Positions 1 through 5,449 of a DNA stretch of 7,857 nucleotides are shown one piece after another. The stretch comes from an uncultured Ruminococcus sp. (GTDB taxonomy: Bacteria; Bacillota; Clostridia; Oscillospirales; CAG-272): positions 1 to 7,857 of the forward strand of contig CACYZS010000055.1 in NCBI GenBank assembly GCA_902778985.1. Reading direction: 5' to 3'. How positions within the stretch are numbered: position 1 is the stretch's first letter; each line of letters begins with the position of its first letter. The translations under genes were made by a program, and so were the position numbers. Under the pieces are notes generated by a model. The model had not been told where the DNA came from, did not search any database, and saw nothing but the letters and a program-made list of their open reading frames with translations.

Positions 1-56
1 CTGTCCAAGGTTCGCCGTAAGATCGGGTTCGTGAACTGAAGACTACGAAGGATACG

Positions 57-80
57 CGCGCTTTCTTGTAAGAAAGCGCG
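57..80. repeat. Perfect inverted repeat (hairpin)
   Basis: The arms CGCGCTTTCTT and AAGAAAGCGCG are perfect 11-base complements around a two-base centre, so the practical loop is about four bases. No T-tract follows on either strand, so this does not look like an intrinsic terminator. Seven bases further on lies a second perfect hairpin (87-109). The pair looks like a structured intergenic block, function unknown. Confidence 0.6.
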
Positions 81-86
81 GCAAAG

Positions 87-109
87 AACTTCAATATGGA
101 ATTGAAGTT
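87..109. repeat. Perfect inverted repeat (hairpin)
   Basis: The arms AACTTCAAT and ATTGAAGTT form a 9-bp stem with a five-base loop (ATGGA). A smaller GGCAC/GTGCC hairpin follows at 113-124. There is no T-tract. It is AT-rich compared with the GC-rich surroundings, and it is part of the same structured intergenic block as the hairpin at 57-80. Confidence 0.55.
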
Positions 110-176
110 TGCGGCACTCGTGCCTCGCGCCGCCGGTCCAAAAACGGAACTTTCACACGTTTCTTTACCTTTGGTT

Positions 177-212
177 AAATAAAACGCAGACCGCGCCGAA
201 CGGCGCGGTCTG
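177..212 (-). terminator. Rho-independent terminator, probably for kdgK
   Basis: The arms CAGACCGCGCC (187-197) and GGCGCGGTCTG (202-212) form an 11-bp GC-rich stem with a four-base GAAC loop. Read on the minus strand the stem is followed by CG and then TTTTATTT (down to 177), the usual layout of an intrinsic terminator. It lies downstream of the minus-strand kdgK gene, whose original stop is at 327, and is the only hairpin of this cluster with a T-rich tail. On the plus strand the sequence after the stem is not T-rich, so a bidirectional role is less likely. Confidence 0.6.
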
Positions 213-220
213 TTCATAAC

Positions 221-247
221 GAATGCCGCCCGCGTCGGGCGGCATTC
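221..247. repeat. Strong GC-rich hairpin between kdgK and its terminator
   Basis: GAATGCCGCCC and GGGCGGCATTC pair as a perfect 11-bp stem with the five-base loop GCGTC. It stands only eight bases from the terminator hairpin at 187-212. Further weaker stems lie at 262-279 (GTTGCGC/GCGCAAC) and 290-300 (CCCC/GGGG), and CACTCT at 252-257 can pair with AGAGTG at 314-319 to enclose both. It could be an additional terminator or a 3'-end structure protecting the kdgK transcript. No T-tract supports termination here. Confidence 0.5.
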
Positions 248-326
248 TCATCACTCTAAACGTTGCGCCGCAGCGCAACCTATAACTCTCCCCGCCGGGG
301 CGTTCATTCATTCAGAGTGGTTCGGA

Positions 327-470
327 TTATCTTTGTACTCTGCCGCTGCCGGAACCGCCTGCCAGCGCCTTCACCTCGTCAACCGTGACCATATTATAGT
401 CGCCCTGGATCGAGTGCTTCAGGCACGACGCCGCGACCGCGAACTCGATCGCGTCCTGCGTGGAGTGAAG
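327..470 (-). pseudogene. kdgK: Out-of-frame original C-terminus of kdgK
   Basis: Read on the minus strand in the frame used by the left repeat copy, this stretch encodes [20 protein letters not shown], then [13 protein letters not shown], and ends GSGSGRVQR with a TAA stop at 327-329. That is what the end of a KDG kinase should look like: the final helix of the PfkB fold followed by a short Gly/Ser-rich tail. The upstream reading frame cannot reach it, because after the join near 467-470 it runs in a different frame to a stop at 419-421. If the frame were intact the protein would be about 340 residues, the normal length for this family. It should be read as the displaced 3' end of the kinase gene, not as a separate gene. 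Confidence 0.8.
399..462 (-). repeat. kdgK 3'-end direct repeat, copy A
   Basis: This 64-base stretch matches 470-533 at 56 of 64 positions by direct comparison, with a 71-base period. Since 71 is not a multiple of three, the repeat shifts the reading frame. In the kinase frame proper to each copy, seven of the eight differences are third-codon-position synonymous changes and one is an Ala/Thr change. Copy A is the one that leads into the normal kinase C-terminus. Confidence 0.85.
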
Positions 471-1420
471 TCCCCCTGGATCGAATGTTTGAGGCAGGAC
501 GCCGCGACGGCGAACTCGATCGTATCCTGCGTGTTATAGCCCGACAGGATCGCGTAGATCAGCCCGGCGCCGAAACTGTCGCCGCCGCCGACGCGGTCGA
601 CGATGTGCATATGGTACGATTTCGAGAGGCAGTAGTCCTTACCGTCGTAGAGCAGACCTGCCCAGTCGTTGTCGTTTGCCGAGATCGAAGAACGAAGGGT
701 GATCGCGACCTTCTTGAAGCCGAACTTCTCGGCGAGTTGCCGCGCCACGCTCTTGTAGCCCTCGTGGTTGAGTTTGCCGCTGTCGATGTCGGTGTTCTCC
801 GCGTCGATGCCGAACACGTCGTGCGCGTCTTCCTCGTTCGAGATGCAGACGTCGACGTAATCCATCAATTTGGTCATCGTGGCGCGCGCCTCGTCCCGCG
901 TCCAGAGTTTCTTGCGGTAGTTGAGGTCGCAGGAGACGGTCAGTCCCTTCGCCTTCGCCGCCTTGCACGCCTCAAGGGTGATCGCGGCGACCGAGGGATT
1001 CAGCGCCGGGGTGATGCCGGTGAAGTGGAACCAGTCGGCTCCGTCGAAGATCTCGTCCCAGTCGAAGTCCGAGGGGGACGCCGTGGCGATCGAGGAACCC
1101 GCGCGGTCGTAGATGACCTTCGAGGGACGCTGGCTCGCGCCCTTCTCGCAATAGTAGACGCCGATACGGTCGCCGCCGCGCACGATTTTCGAGGTGTCGA
1201 CGCCGAAACGGCGCAGGGAGTTGATCGCCAACTGACCGATCTCGTGCTTCGGCAGTTTGGTGACGAAGACGCTGTCAACGCCGTAGTTCGCAAGAGAAAC
1301 CGAGACGTTCGCCTCGCCGCCGCCGAGCAGCGCCTCGAGGTGATCGACCTGCACGAACCGCAGATATCCGTCGGGTGCGAGCCGGAGCATGATCTCGCCG
1401 AATGTAATAACTTTTGCCAT
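419..1420 (-). CDS. kdgK: 2-dehydro-3-deoxygluconokinase (KDG kinase), C-terminus frameshifted
   Basis: This is a PfkB/ribokinase-family kinase expected to phosphorylate 2-keto-3-deoxygluconate to KDPG with ATP in the cytoplasm. That step links hexuronate or pectin breakdown to the Entner-Doudoroff aldolase. Visible marks are [14 protein letters not shown] at the N-terminus, the [15 protein letters not shown] sugar-binding region (residues 33-47), the central [10 protein letters not shown] (164-173), and the PfkB signature [12 protein letters not shown] (275-286) with the likely catalytic base Asp281. The start at 1420 is chosen because AAAGGA lies about ten bases upstream and a good promoter lies just beyond. 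A longer frame reaching 1540 would start upstream of that promoter. The product as read is 333 residues; the last 15 or so ([15 protein letters not shown]) are Arg/Ser-rich nonsense in place of the normal ending, because of the 71-base repeat at 399-533. The ATP-site residues are upstream of the break, so some activity is conceivable. The KDG rather than another sugar specificity is inferred from overall resemblance. Confidence 0.87.
   Translation of the reverse strand: MAKVITFGEIMLRLAPDGYLRFVQVDHLEALLGGGEANVSVSLANYGVDSVFVTKLPKHEIGQLAINSLRRFGVDTSKIVRGGDRIGVYYCEKGASQRPSKVIYDRAGSSIATASPSDFDWDEIFDGADWFHFTGITPALNPSVAAITLEACKAAKAKGLTVSCDLNYRKKLWTRDEARATMTKLMDYVDVCISNEEDAHDVFGIDAENTDIDSGKLNHEGYKSVARQLAEKFGFKKVAITLRSSISANDNDWAGLLYDGKDYCLSKSYHMHIVDRVGGGDSFGAGLIYAILSGYNTQDTIEFAVAASCLKHSIQGDFTPRRTRSSSRSRRRA
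470..533 (-). repeat. kdgK 3'-end direct repeat, copy B
   Basis: This is the first copy reached when reading the kinase gene. It is in frame with the rest of the gene and encodes [20 protein letters not shown] followed by Asp317. Seven bases separate it from copy A on its left. The two copies share a coding segment but sit in different frames, so both cannot be translated as kinase in one protein. Confidence 0.85.
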
Positions 1421-1462
1421 TTTTGTCAAGTCCTTTCGCAAAAATGAATTCTTCAAGAGACT

Positions 1463-1491
1463 ATTATAGCAGATGCTTGCCGATTTGTCAC
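1463..1491 (-). promoter_or_regulatory. Housekeeping (sigma-A type) promoter of kdgK
   Basis: On the minus strand GTGACA (1486-1491) is followed after exactly 17 bases by a perfect TATAAT (1463-1468), preceded by TGC as an extended -10. Transcription would start near 1456, giving a leader of about 36 bases before the kdgK start at 1420 with its AAAGGA ribosome site. I see no clear operator palindrome around it. Confidence 0.8.
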
Positions 1492-1537
1492 CCCCTATCC
1501 CGCTTTTTTTCTTGAAAAGCACGTTTCTTTCTCTACG

Positions 1538-1546
1538 CATATCCTG
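1538..1546 (+). promoter_or_regulatory. Possible sporulation-sigma -10 element for dpaA
   Basis: CATATCCTG resembles the mother-cell sigma-E/sigma-K -10 pattern CATANNNT(A). A possible AC of a sigma-K -35 lies at 1521-1522, 15 bases upstream, slightly shorter than usual. In Bacillus subtilis the dipicolinate synthase operon is sigma-K dependent. The weakness is distance: a start about 5 bases after this element would fall in the AAGGGGGG ribosome site at 1549-1556, giving a very short leader. It is a tentative call. Confidence 0.25.
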
Positions 1547-1563
1547 TTAAGGGGGGATCGGCT

Positions 1564-2376
1564 ATGAAGATCACGGTTTTCGGGACCGACCAACGGTTCG
1601 AGTACGCCGCCCGGACGCTCACCGGGTGCGGTTTTTCAGCGGCGCGGTACGCGCCGGGGGCGCCGCTTGCCCCGCTGCTGCTTCTGCCCCTGCCCGCCTC
1701 GCGCGACGGGGCGACGGTGACGGGTTTCCCCGACGTTTCCCTTGCCGATCTGCTTGCGGCAAAGCCCGCCCTGATCCTCGGGGGCAACCTCTCGGGCGCC
1801 TTCATCTCGGGGGCGCGGCGCGCGGGGATCGCCGTACGGGACTATATGAACGTTGAGGAGTTCGTTCTGAAAAACGCGTGTCTGACCGCGCAGGCGGCCC
1901 TCGGGATCCTGCTCTCGGACTCCCCCGCCGCGCCCCGCGAGAACCCGACCGCGATCCTCGGCTTCGGCAGGATCGGAAAGTTTCTCTGCCGCGGGCTTCT
2001 CTCGCTCGGCTGTCCCGTCACGGTCTTTGCGCGCGATCCCAAAGAGCGCACGATGGCGACCCTGATCGGGGCGCGGAGCGCCGACACGGTATCTCTTGCC
2101 GAACCCGGCGCGCTCCGGGGGTTCCGCACGCTGGTCAACACGGTCCCCGCGCGCCTGCTCTCCAAGGAAGCGGCGGCGGATCTGCCCGCGGGTTCCCTGC
2201 TGCTCGAATTGGCGTCGGGCGACGGCAATCTGCCCGCCCCCGGGAACGGCGTGATCTATCGCCGCGAAAACGGTCTGCCGGGCAGGACGTTCCCCGAAAG
2301 CGCGGGGATCGCCCTCGGCGAAACGGCGCGCGACCTGATCCGCGAGGTGTTCCCGGACGGGGCGCGAAAAACGTAG
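1564..2376 (+). CDS. dpaA: Dipicolinate synthase subunit A
   Basis: This is the NAD(P)-binding subunit of dipicolinate synthase (SpoVFA), which with DpaB makes dipicolinic acid from the lysine-pathway intermediate in the mother cell for export into the forespore core. The 270-residue product shows an N-terminal MKITVFGTDQR in the place of the family's N-terminal G-G-D-x-R segment, the characteristic RDYMNVEEF (92-100), a Rossmann ILGFGRIGK (131-139), VNTVPA (191-196) and LPGRTFPESAG (238-248) near the C-terminus. It is somewhat shorter than the B. subtilis protein (about 297). The start is well supported by AAGGGGGG roughly eight bases upstream. It diverges from kdgK, and dpaB follows after 34 bases, so the two are almost certainly co-transcribed. 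The coding sequence appears complete. Confidence 0.93.
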   Translation: MKITVFGTDQRFEYAARTLTGCGFSAARYAPGAPLAPLLLLPLPASRDGATVTGFPDVSLADLLAAKPALILGGNLSGAFISGARRAGIAVRDYMNVEEFVLKNACLTAQAALGILLSDSPAAPRENPTAILGFGRIGKFLCRGLLSLGCPVTVFARDPKERTMATLIGARSADTVSLAEPGALRGFRTLVNTVPARLLSKEAAADLPAGSLLLELASGDGNLPAPGNGVIYRRENGLPGRTFPESAGIALGETARDLIREVFPDGARKT

Positions 2377-2410
2377 AAAAAACGGCTTGCCCGCGAAAGG
2401 ATAGACAAAC

Positions 2411-2971
2411 ATGATCGGTTACGGCTTCTGCGGTTCATTCTGCACCCTGTCCCGGGGAGTACTTGAGATGGAACGCCTGATCGGCGAGGGACGCGAGATC
2501 CTGCCCCTCGCGACCGACGCGGTCTACACGACCGACACGCGCTTCGGGCGAGCGGCGGACTTTCGCGACCGGGTGGAAAAAGCGACCGGGAAAAAGATCG
2601 TGCACACGGTCGTGGACGCCGAACCGCTCGGCCCCGCGCGCCCGCTCGAACTTTTGATCCTCGCGCCCTGCACCGGCAACACGCTTGCCAAGATCGCGCT
2701 CGGGATCACCGACACCGCGATCACCATGGCGGCAAAGGCGCACCTGCGACAGGACCGCCCGCTACTGATCGCGCTCGCCTCAAACGATTCGCTCTCGGCG
2801 AACCTCTCGAACGTCGCCCGGCTCATCACCCGCAAGGGCGTGTATTTCGTCCCGATGGTGCAGGACGATCCCGAGCACAAGCCCCATTCGCTTGTCGCCG
2901 ACTTCACGCTCCTCTCCGACTGCGTTTCCGCCGCGCTCGCCGGCAAACAGATCCGTCCTTTGTTCCTGTAA
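2411..2971 (+). CDS. dpaB: Dipicolinate synthase subunit B
   Basis: This is the flavoprotein-like partner (SpoVFB) of DpaA in making dipicolinic acid during sporulation. The family resembles phosphopantothenoylcysteine decarboxylase-type flavoproteins. In the 186-residue product I see the N-terminal IGYGFCGSFCTL (2-13), the conserved ILAPCTGNTLAKIA (83-96), SNDSLSANLSN (124-134) and the C-terminal QDDPEHKPHSLVADF (151-165). It is slightly shorter than the B. subtilis protein (about 200). GAAAGGA stands about ten bases before the ATG. The gene ends in TAA at 2969-2971, immediately followed by the hairpin terminator at 2973-3008. No gene for dihydrodipicolinate synthase or aspartate kinase is adjacent, unlike the arrangement in B. 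subtilis. Confidence 0.93.
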   Translation: MIGYGFCGSFCTLSRGVLEMERLIGEGREILPLATDAVYTTDTRFGRAADFRDRVEKATGKKIVHTVVDAEPLGPARPLELLILAPCTGNTLAKIALGITDTAITMAAKAHLRQDRPLLIALASNDSLSANLSNVARLITRKGVYFVPMVQDDPEHKPHSLVADFTLLSDCVSAALAGKQIRPLFL

Positions 2972-2972
2972 A

Positions 2973-3008
2973 AAAGGATCGCCCGCGCATACGCGCGGGC
3001 GATCCTTT
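2973..3008. terminator. Bidirectional terminator between dpaB and the phosphatase operon
   Basis: A perfect 16-bp stem runs from AAAGGATCGCCCGCGC (2973-2988) to its complement (2993-3008) around an ATAC loop. On the minus strand the stem ends in a run of T's (the A-run at 2970-2975), which suits termination of the minus-strand gene ending at 3018. On the plus strand it ends CCTTT and is followed shortly by GTTTT, enough to serve dpaB too. The stem starts one base after the dpaB stop and lies nine bases from the opposing stop. Confidence 0.85.
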
Positions 3009-3017
3009 ACTGCGTTT

Positions 3018-5384
3018 TCAATCGGTTTTCAGCCGGAAGTAGATCGGCGCGGAGAGTTTCAATCCGGTGGGCGTCTTCAAGGTCGACAACGCGGGCGACG
3101 CGAGTTTCTCGACCTGCTGGACGAAGTTCTTGCCGCAACTGACCGAGACGTCCGCGATCGCAACGTAAACGGTCTTGCCGCTCTGTGCGGTCGTGCCGTT
3201 CAGTTGGAACGGGATCACGTACCGGTCGGGGTCGATATCGGTATAGACGATCCCGCCCTTTCCGTCGGACATGGCGGTATAGAGAAGGTTGTCGCTGGTC
3301 TTCATACCGGTTTTGCTATTGGTCGTTCTGAGTTTGTACGCCGCGACGCCGTCGATATAAACGGTCTCGGTCAGAACGTACTGCGCCCGCGTTTTGCCGA
3401 CGGTCGTATCCTTTTTCAGAGTGGATGCGTTGGTCAGTTCCTCGTGGATCCGGATCCCGATCCGGTGCCAGCCGTACAGGGACGTCTTCTGGTTCTTCCC
3501 GCTGATGTTCGGGTAGTCGGTAAACGCGCCGCCCTCCACGATCATCTTGGCGGGCGTCTTCACTTCGCTGTCCGATACGGGGTTCTTAAAGTTGTCCCCC
3601 GTCGCTTCAAACCCGCCGGCGAATTTGCACCAGGCGTCCGAAATGTTGTTTGCGGGCGACCAGTAGACCACCGCTTCCGAATGGATGCGCGTCGTTATGT
3701 AGGGATCGCACTTCTCCACGTCGAAATAAAGCGACGACCGGTGATAGAGGATCGAATACTCGATGTAAAGGTCGTTGCCTTCGGGATTGCTTTCCGTCGG
3801 GTAGAAGTGTTGTCCCTTCGCCGACGCGAGGATCGGGATCCTGTCGTAGACGTACTTGCCCGTGCTCTTGTCGGTCAGCGCCAGAACGGTCGGAGAGAAT
3901 TTCGTCGTCTGCTCGACGTATTTGCCGCAGTAAACGCAGGTGCCGTTGCGGCTTCCGTCCGCCTGATCGGCGACGGTCGGCTGACGGACCACGTTCCAGT
4001 CGGCGTCGTGTCCGTCGGGGTCGACCGGGATCGCCGCGAGCGTGCTTTCAACGTATTCGCCGCAGATCGAACAGTACTTGACCTGCACGCCGGGGGTCGA
4101 GCAGGTCGGCGCCGTGACCGTCGTATACTCGCCCTCGGGGGTGTGCGTATGTCCCGCCAAAGGCAGGGTATTGTTCTCGACGACCCTCCCCGGCTGGACC
4201 TTCATGATCCGGATCACGGCGTCGAGTTTCGACGCGGGAATCCCGACCGATTTATTCAGGTAGTTATAGACCTTTTCGGCAAACGTCTCGCCCGAGGCGG
4301 ATTTCAGTTTTTTGACGTATCCGTCCTCGATCTTGCTCTTGTTTCTCGTTCCCCCGATCTTGCCGAAATTGGAGAACAGGTAGTCGCGCCAAAGATCCTC
4401 TTCGGACACCCCGCACAGTCCGTTCACGAGCCAGGAGATCAGTCCCGTGCGGTCGGTCCCGATGATACAATGGTAGAAGATCGGGTAGTTGCTTTCGTTT
4501 GCCAGAATATCGAAGACCTGGATCAGCAGCAGGCGGTTATCCAGATCGGTGACGCTGGTGCTGATCGATTTGCGGTAATACTTCACGTCGTCGCCGAGGA
4601 ACGACTTGGTGATCCCGCCCGTTTCGTTTTTCGAACTGTCTACTCTGCGCAGATCGAGTTCGGTCTTGATCCCGAACGTCTGGCGCATGGTCGCGATCCC
4701 CTCTTCGGTGATCGTACGGTTTCCGTTTGAATTGTTGAGTTGCCCGCCCCGGTACAGAAGCCCCTGCCGGACGCGCCCGCCGTCCTCGGTCACCCTGCCG
4801 CCGAGGTCCCGGACGTTGGTGACGCCGTCAACGTAGAGATTGCGCGGCGCCTGCGTTTCGGTCTGGAAGGTGGACGTTTTCGTCGCGACTGCGGCGCCCT
4901 TCGTGTCGTACGCGGTCACGCTCCAGAAATATTTCTGGTTGATGAAGGCGTTATAGAAGCGGTATTCCCGCTCGGATCTGTCGACCAGGAACGCTCTGAC
5001 GTCGGACTTATCGGTTTTGGTCCAGATCCGGACGACGAAATACCAAAGATCGTTCTCCCCCGACGAAAAATCGACGTTCCAGGAGAGCACGACCGGCACC
5101 GGACGGGACAATTCGTCCGCCCCTTCCGCGTACTTGGTGGCGTTGTCCGCGTCGGAATCCGCAAAGTAAACCTTCTGCGTCGCCGTATGGATCGAAACCG
5201 CGTTGCCGAGCGACGTTAGCCGTACGGAGCAGACGAGCGGTTCCGGTTCGGGCTCGGTCGGCGCCCCGGTCGTGATCACCGGGACGGTATCGGGCGCAGT
5301 CGTTTCCACGCCGCTCGTCTTGTCGCAGGAGACCAGCGGGAGCAGCATCGAGAGCAGGAGCAGAAGGATCAGTAATCTTTTCAT
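3018..5384 (-). CDS. Surface lipoprotein with tyrosine phosphatase domain (second of tandem pair)
   Basis: This is a predicted exported, lipid-anchored protein tyrosine or dual-specificity phosphatase of 788 residues. The order is: a type II signal peptide with Lys-Arg, a Leu-rich core and lipobox LVSC (Cys20); a Thr/Glu/Pro linker (21-50); a Fn3-like segment (about 95-175, with YFWSVTAYDTKG); a Y_phosphatase3-type domain (about 180-395) with NVRDLGG (190-196) and P-loop HCIIGTDRTG (305-314), catalytic Cys306 and Arg312 both present; a His/Cys module (411-490) with GHTHTP, Cys428, CSIC (438-441), GHD and CVYC (483-486); and a C-terminal region (about 495-785) of unknown function rich in predicted beta strands. 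The start is supported by AAAAGGA about nine bases upstream. It lies 65 bases after its paralogue with no terminator between them, suggesting one operon. The natural substrate is unknown; the C-terminal region might bind a surface ligand, but that is a guess. Confidence 0.83.
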   Translation of the reverse strand: MKRLLILLLLLSMLLPLVSCDKTSGVETTAPDTVPVITTGAPTEPEPEPLVCSVRLTSLGNAVSIHTATQKVYFADSDADNATKYAEGADELSRPVPVVLSWNVDFSSGENDLWYFVVRIWTKTDKSDVRAFLVDRSEREYRFYNAFINQKYFWSVTAYDTKGAAVATKTSTFQTETQAPRNLYVDGVTNVRDLGGRVTEDGGRVRQGLLYRGGQLNNSNGNRTITEEGIATMRQTFGIKTELDLRRVDSSKNETGGITKSFLGDDVKYYRKSISTSVTDLDNRLLLIQVFDILANESNYPIFYHCIIGTDRTGLISWLVNGLCGVSEEDLWRDYLFSNFGKIGGTRNKSKIEDGYVKKLKSASGETFAEKVYNYLNKSVGIPASKLDAVIRIMKVQPGRVVENNTLPLAGHTHTPEGEYTTVTAPTCSTPGVQVKYCSICGEYVESTLAAIPVDPDGHDADWNVVRQPTVADQADGSRNGTCVYCGKYVEQTTKFSPTVLALTDKSTGKYVYDRIPILASAKGQHFYPTESNPEGNDLYIEYSILYHRSSLYFDVEKCDPYITTRIHSEAVVYWSPANNISDAWCKFAGGFEATGDNFKNPVSDSEVKTPAKMIVEGGAFTDYPNISGKNQKTSLYGWHRIGIRIHEELTNASTLKKDTTVGKTRAQYVLTETVYIDGVAAYKLRTTNSKTGMKTSDNLLYTAMSDGKGGIVYTDIDPDRYVIPFQLNGTTAQSGKTVYVAIADVSVSCGKNFVQQVEKLASPALSTLKTPTGLKLSAPIYFRLKTD

Positions 5385-5449
5385 CGGGCGTTTCCTTTTC
5401 TGTTTCTTCCGTGGATCGGTGGCTGCGTCCGATCCGGACGAACCAATCG

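Noticed and set aside
1..39. Plus-strand gene end reading LSKVRRKIGFVN and a stop
   Set aside because: Thirteen codons at the edge are too few to support a gene. The same bases belong to the palindromic intergenic block, so a chance frame is as likely.
399..533. The two 64-base copies as the start of a CRISPR or minisatellite array
   Set aside because: There are only two copies, seven bases apart, and both encode the C-terminal helix of the kinase. They are duplicated coding sequence, not an array.
485..1447. Open frame of 320 codons on the plus strand opposite kdgK
   Set aside because: It is antisense to a confidently identified kinase, has low-complexity Arg/Val/Asp composition, and crosses the repeat and the kdgK start region. 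It is a shadow frame.
1421..1540. Extension of the kinase frame to an ATG at 1540
   Set aside because: The added 40 residues would cover the TATAAT promoter and the AAAGGA ribosome site, and the family begins at MAKVITFGE. The start at 1420 is clearly better.
2892..4730. Long open frame of 612 codons on the plus strand
   Set aside because: It lies antisense to the 788-residue lipoprotein gene and overlaps dpaB. Its translation is Arg/Asp/Val-rich with no recognisable domain, a usual shadow of GC-rich coding sequence.
5426..5440. CGTCCG/CGGACG hairpin between the two lipoprotein genes as a terminator
   Set aside because: The stem is only six base pairs and no T-tract follows on the minus strand. 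It does not argue against co-transcription.
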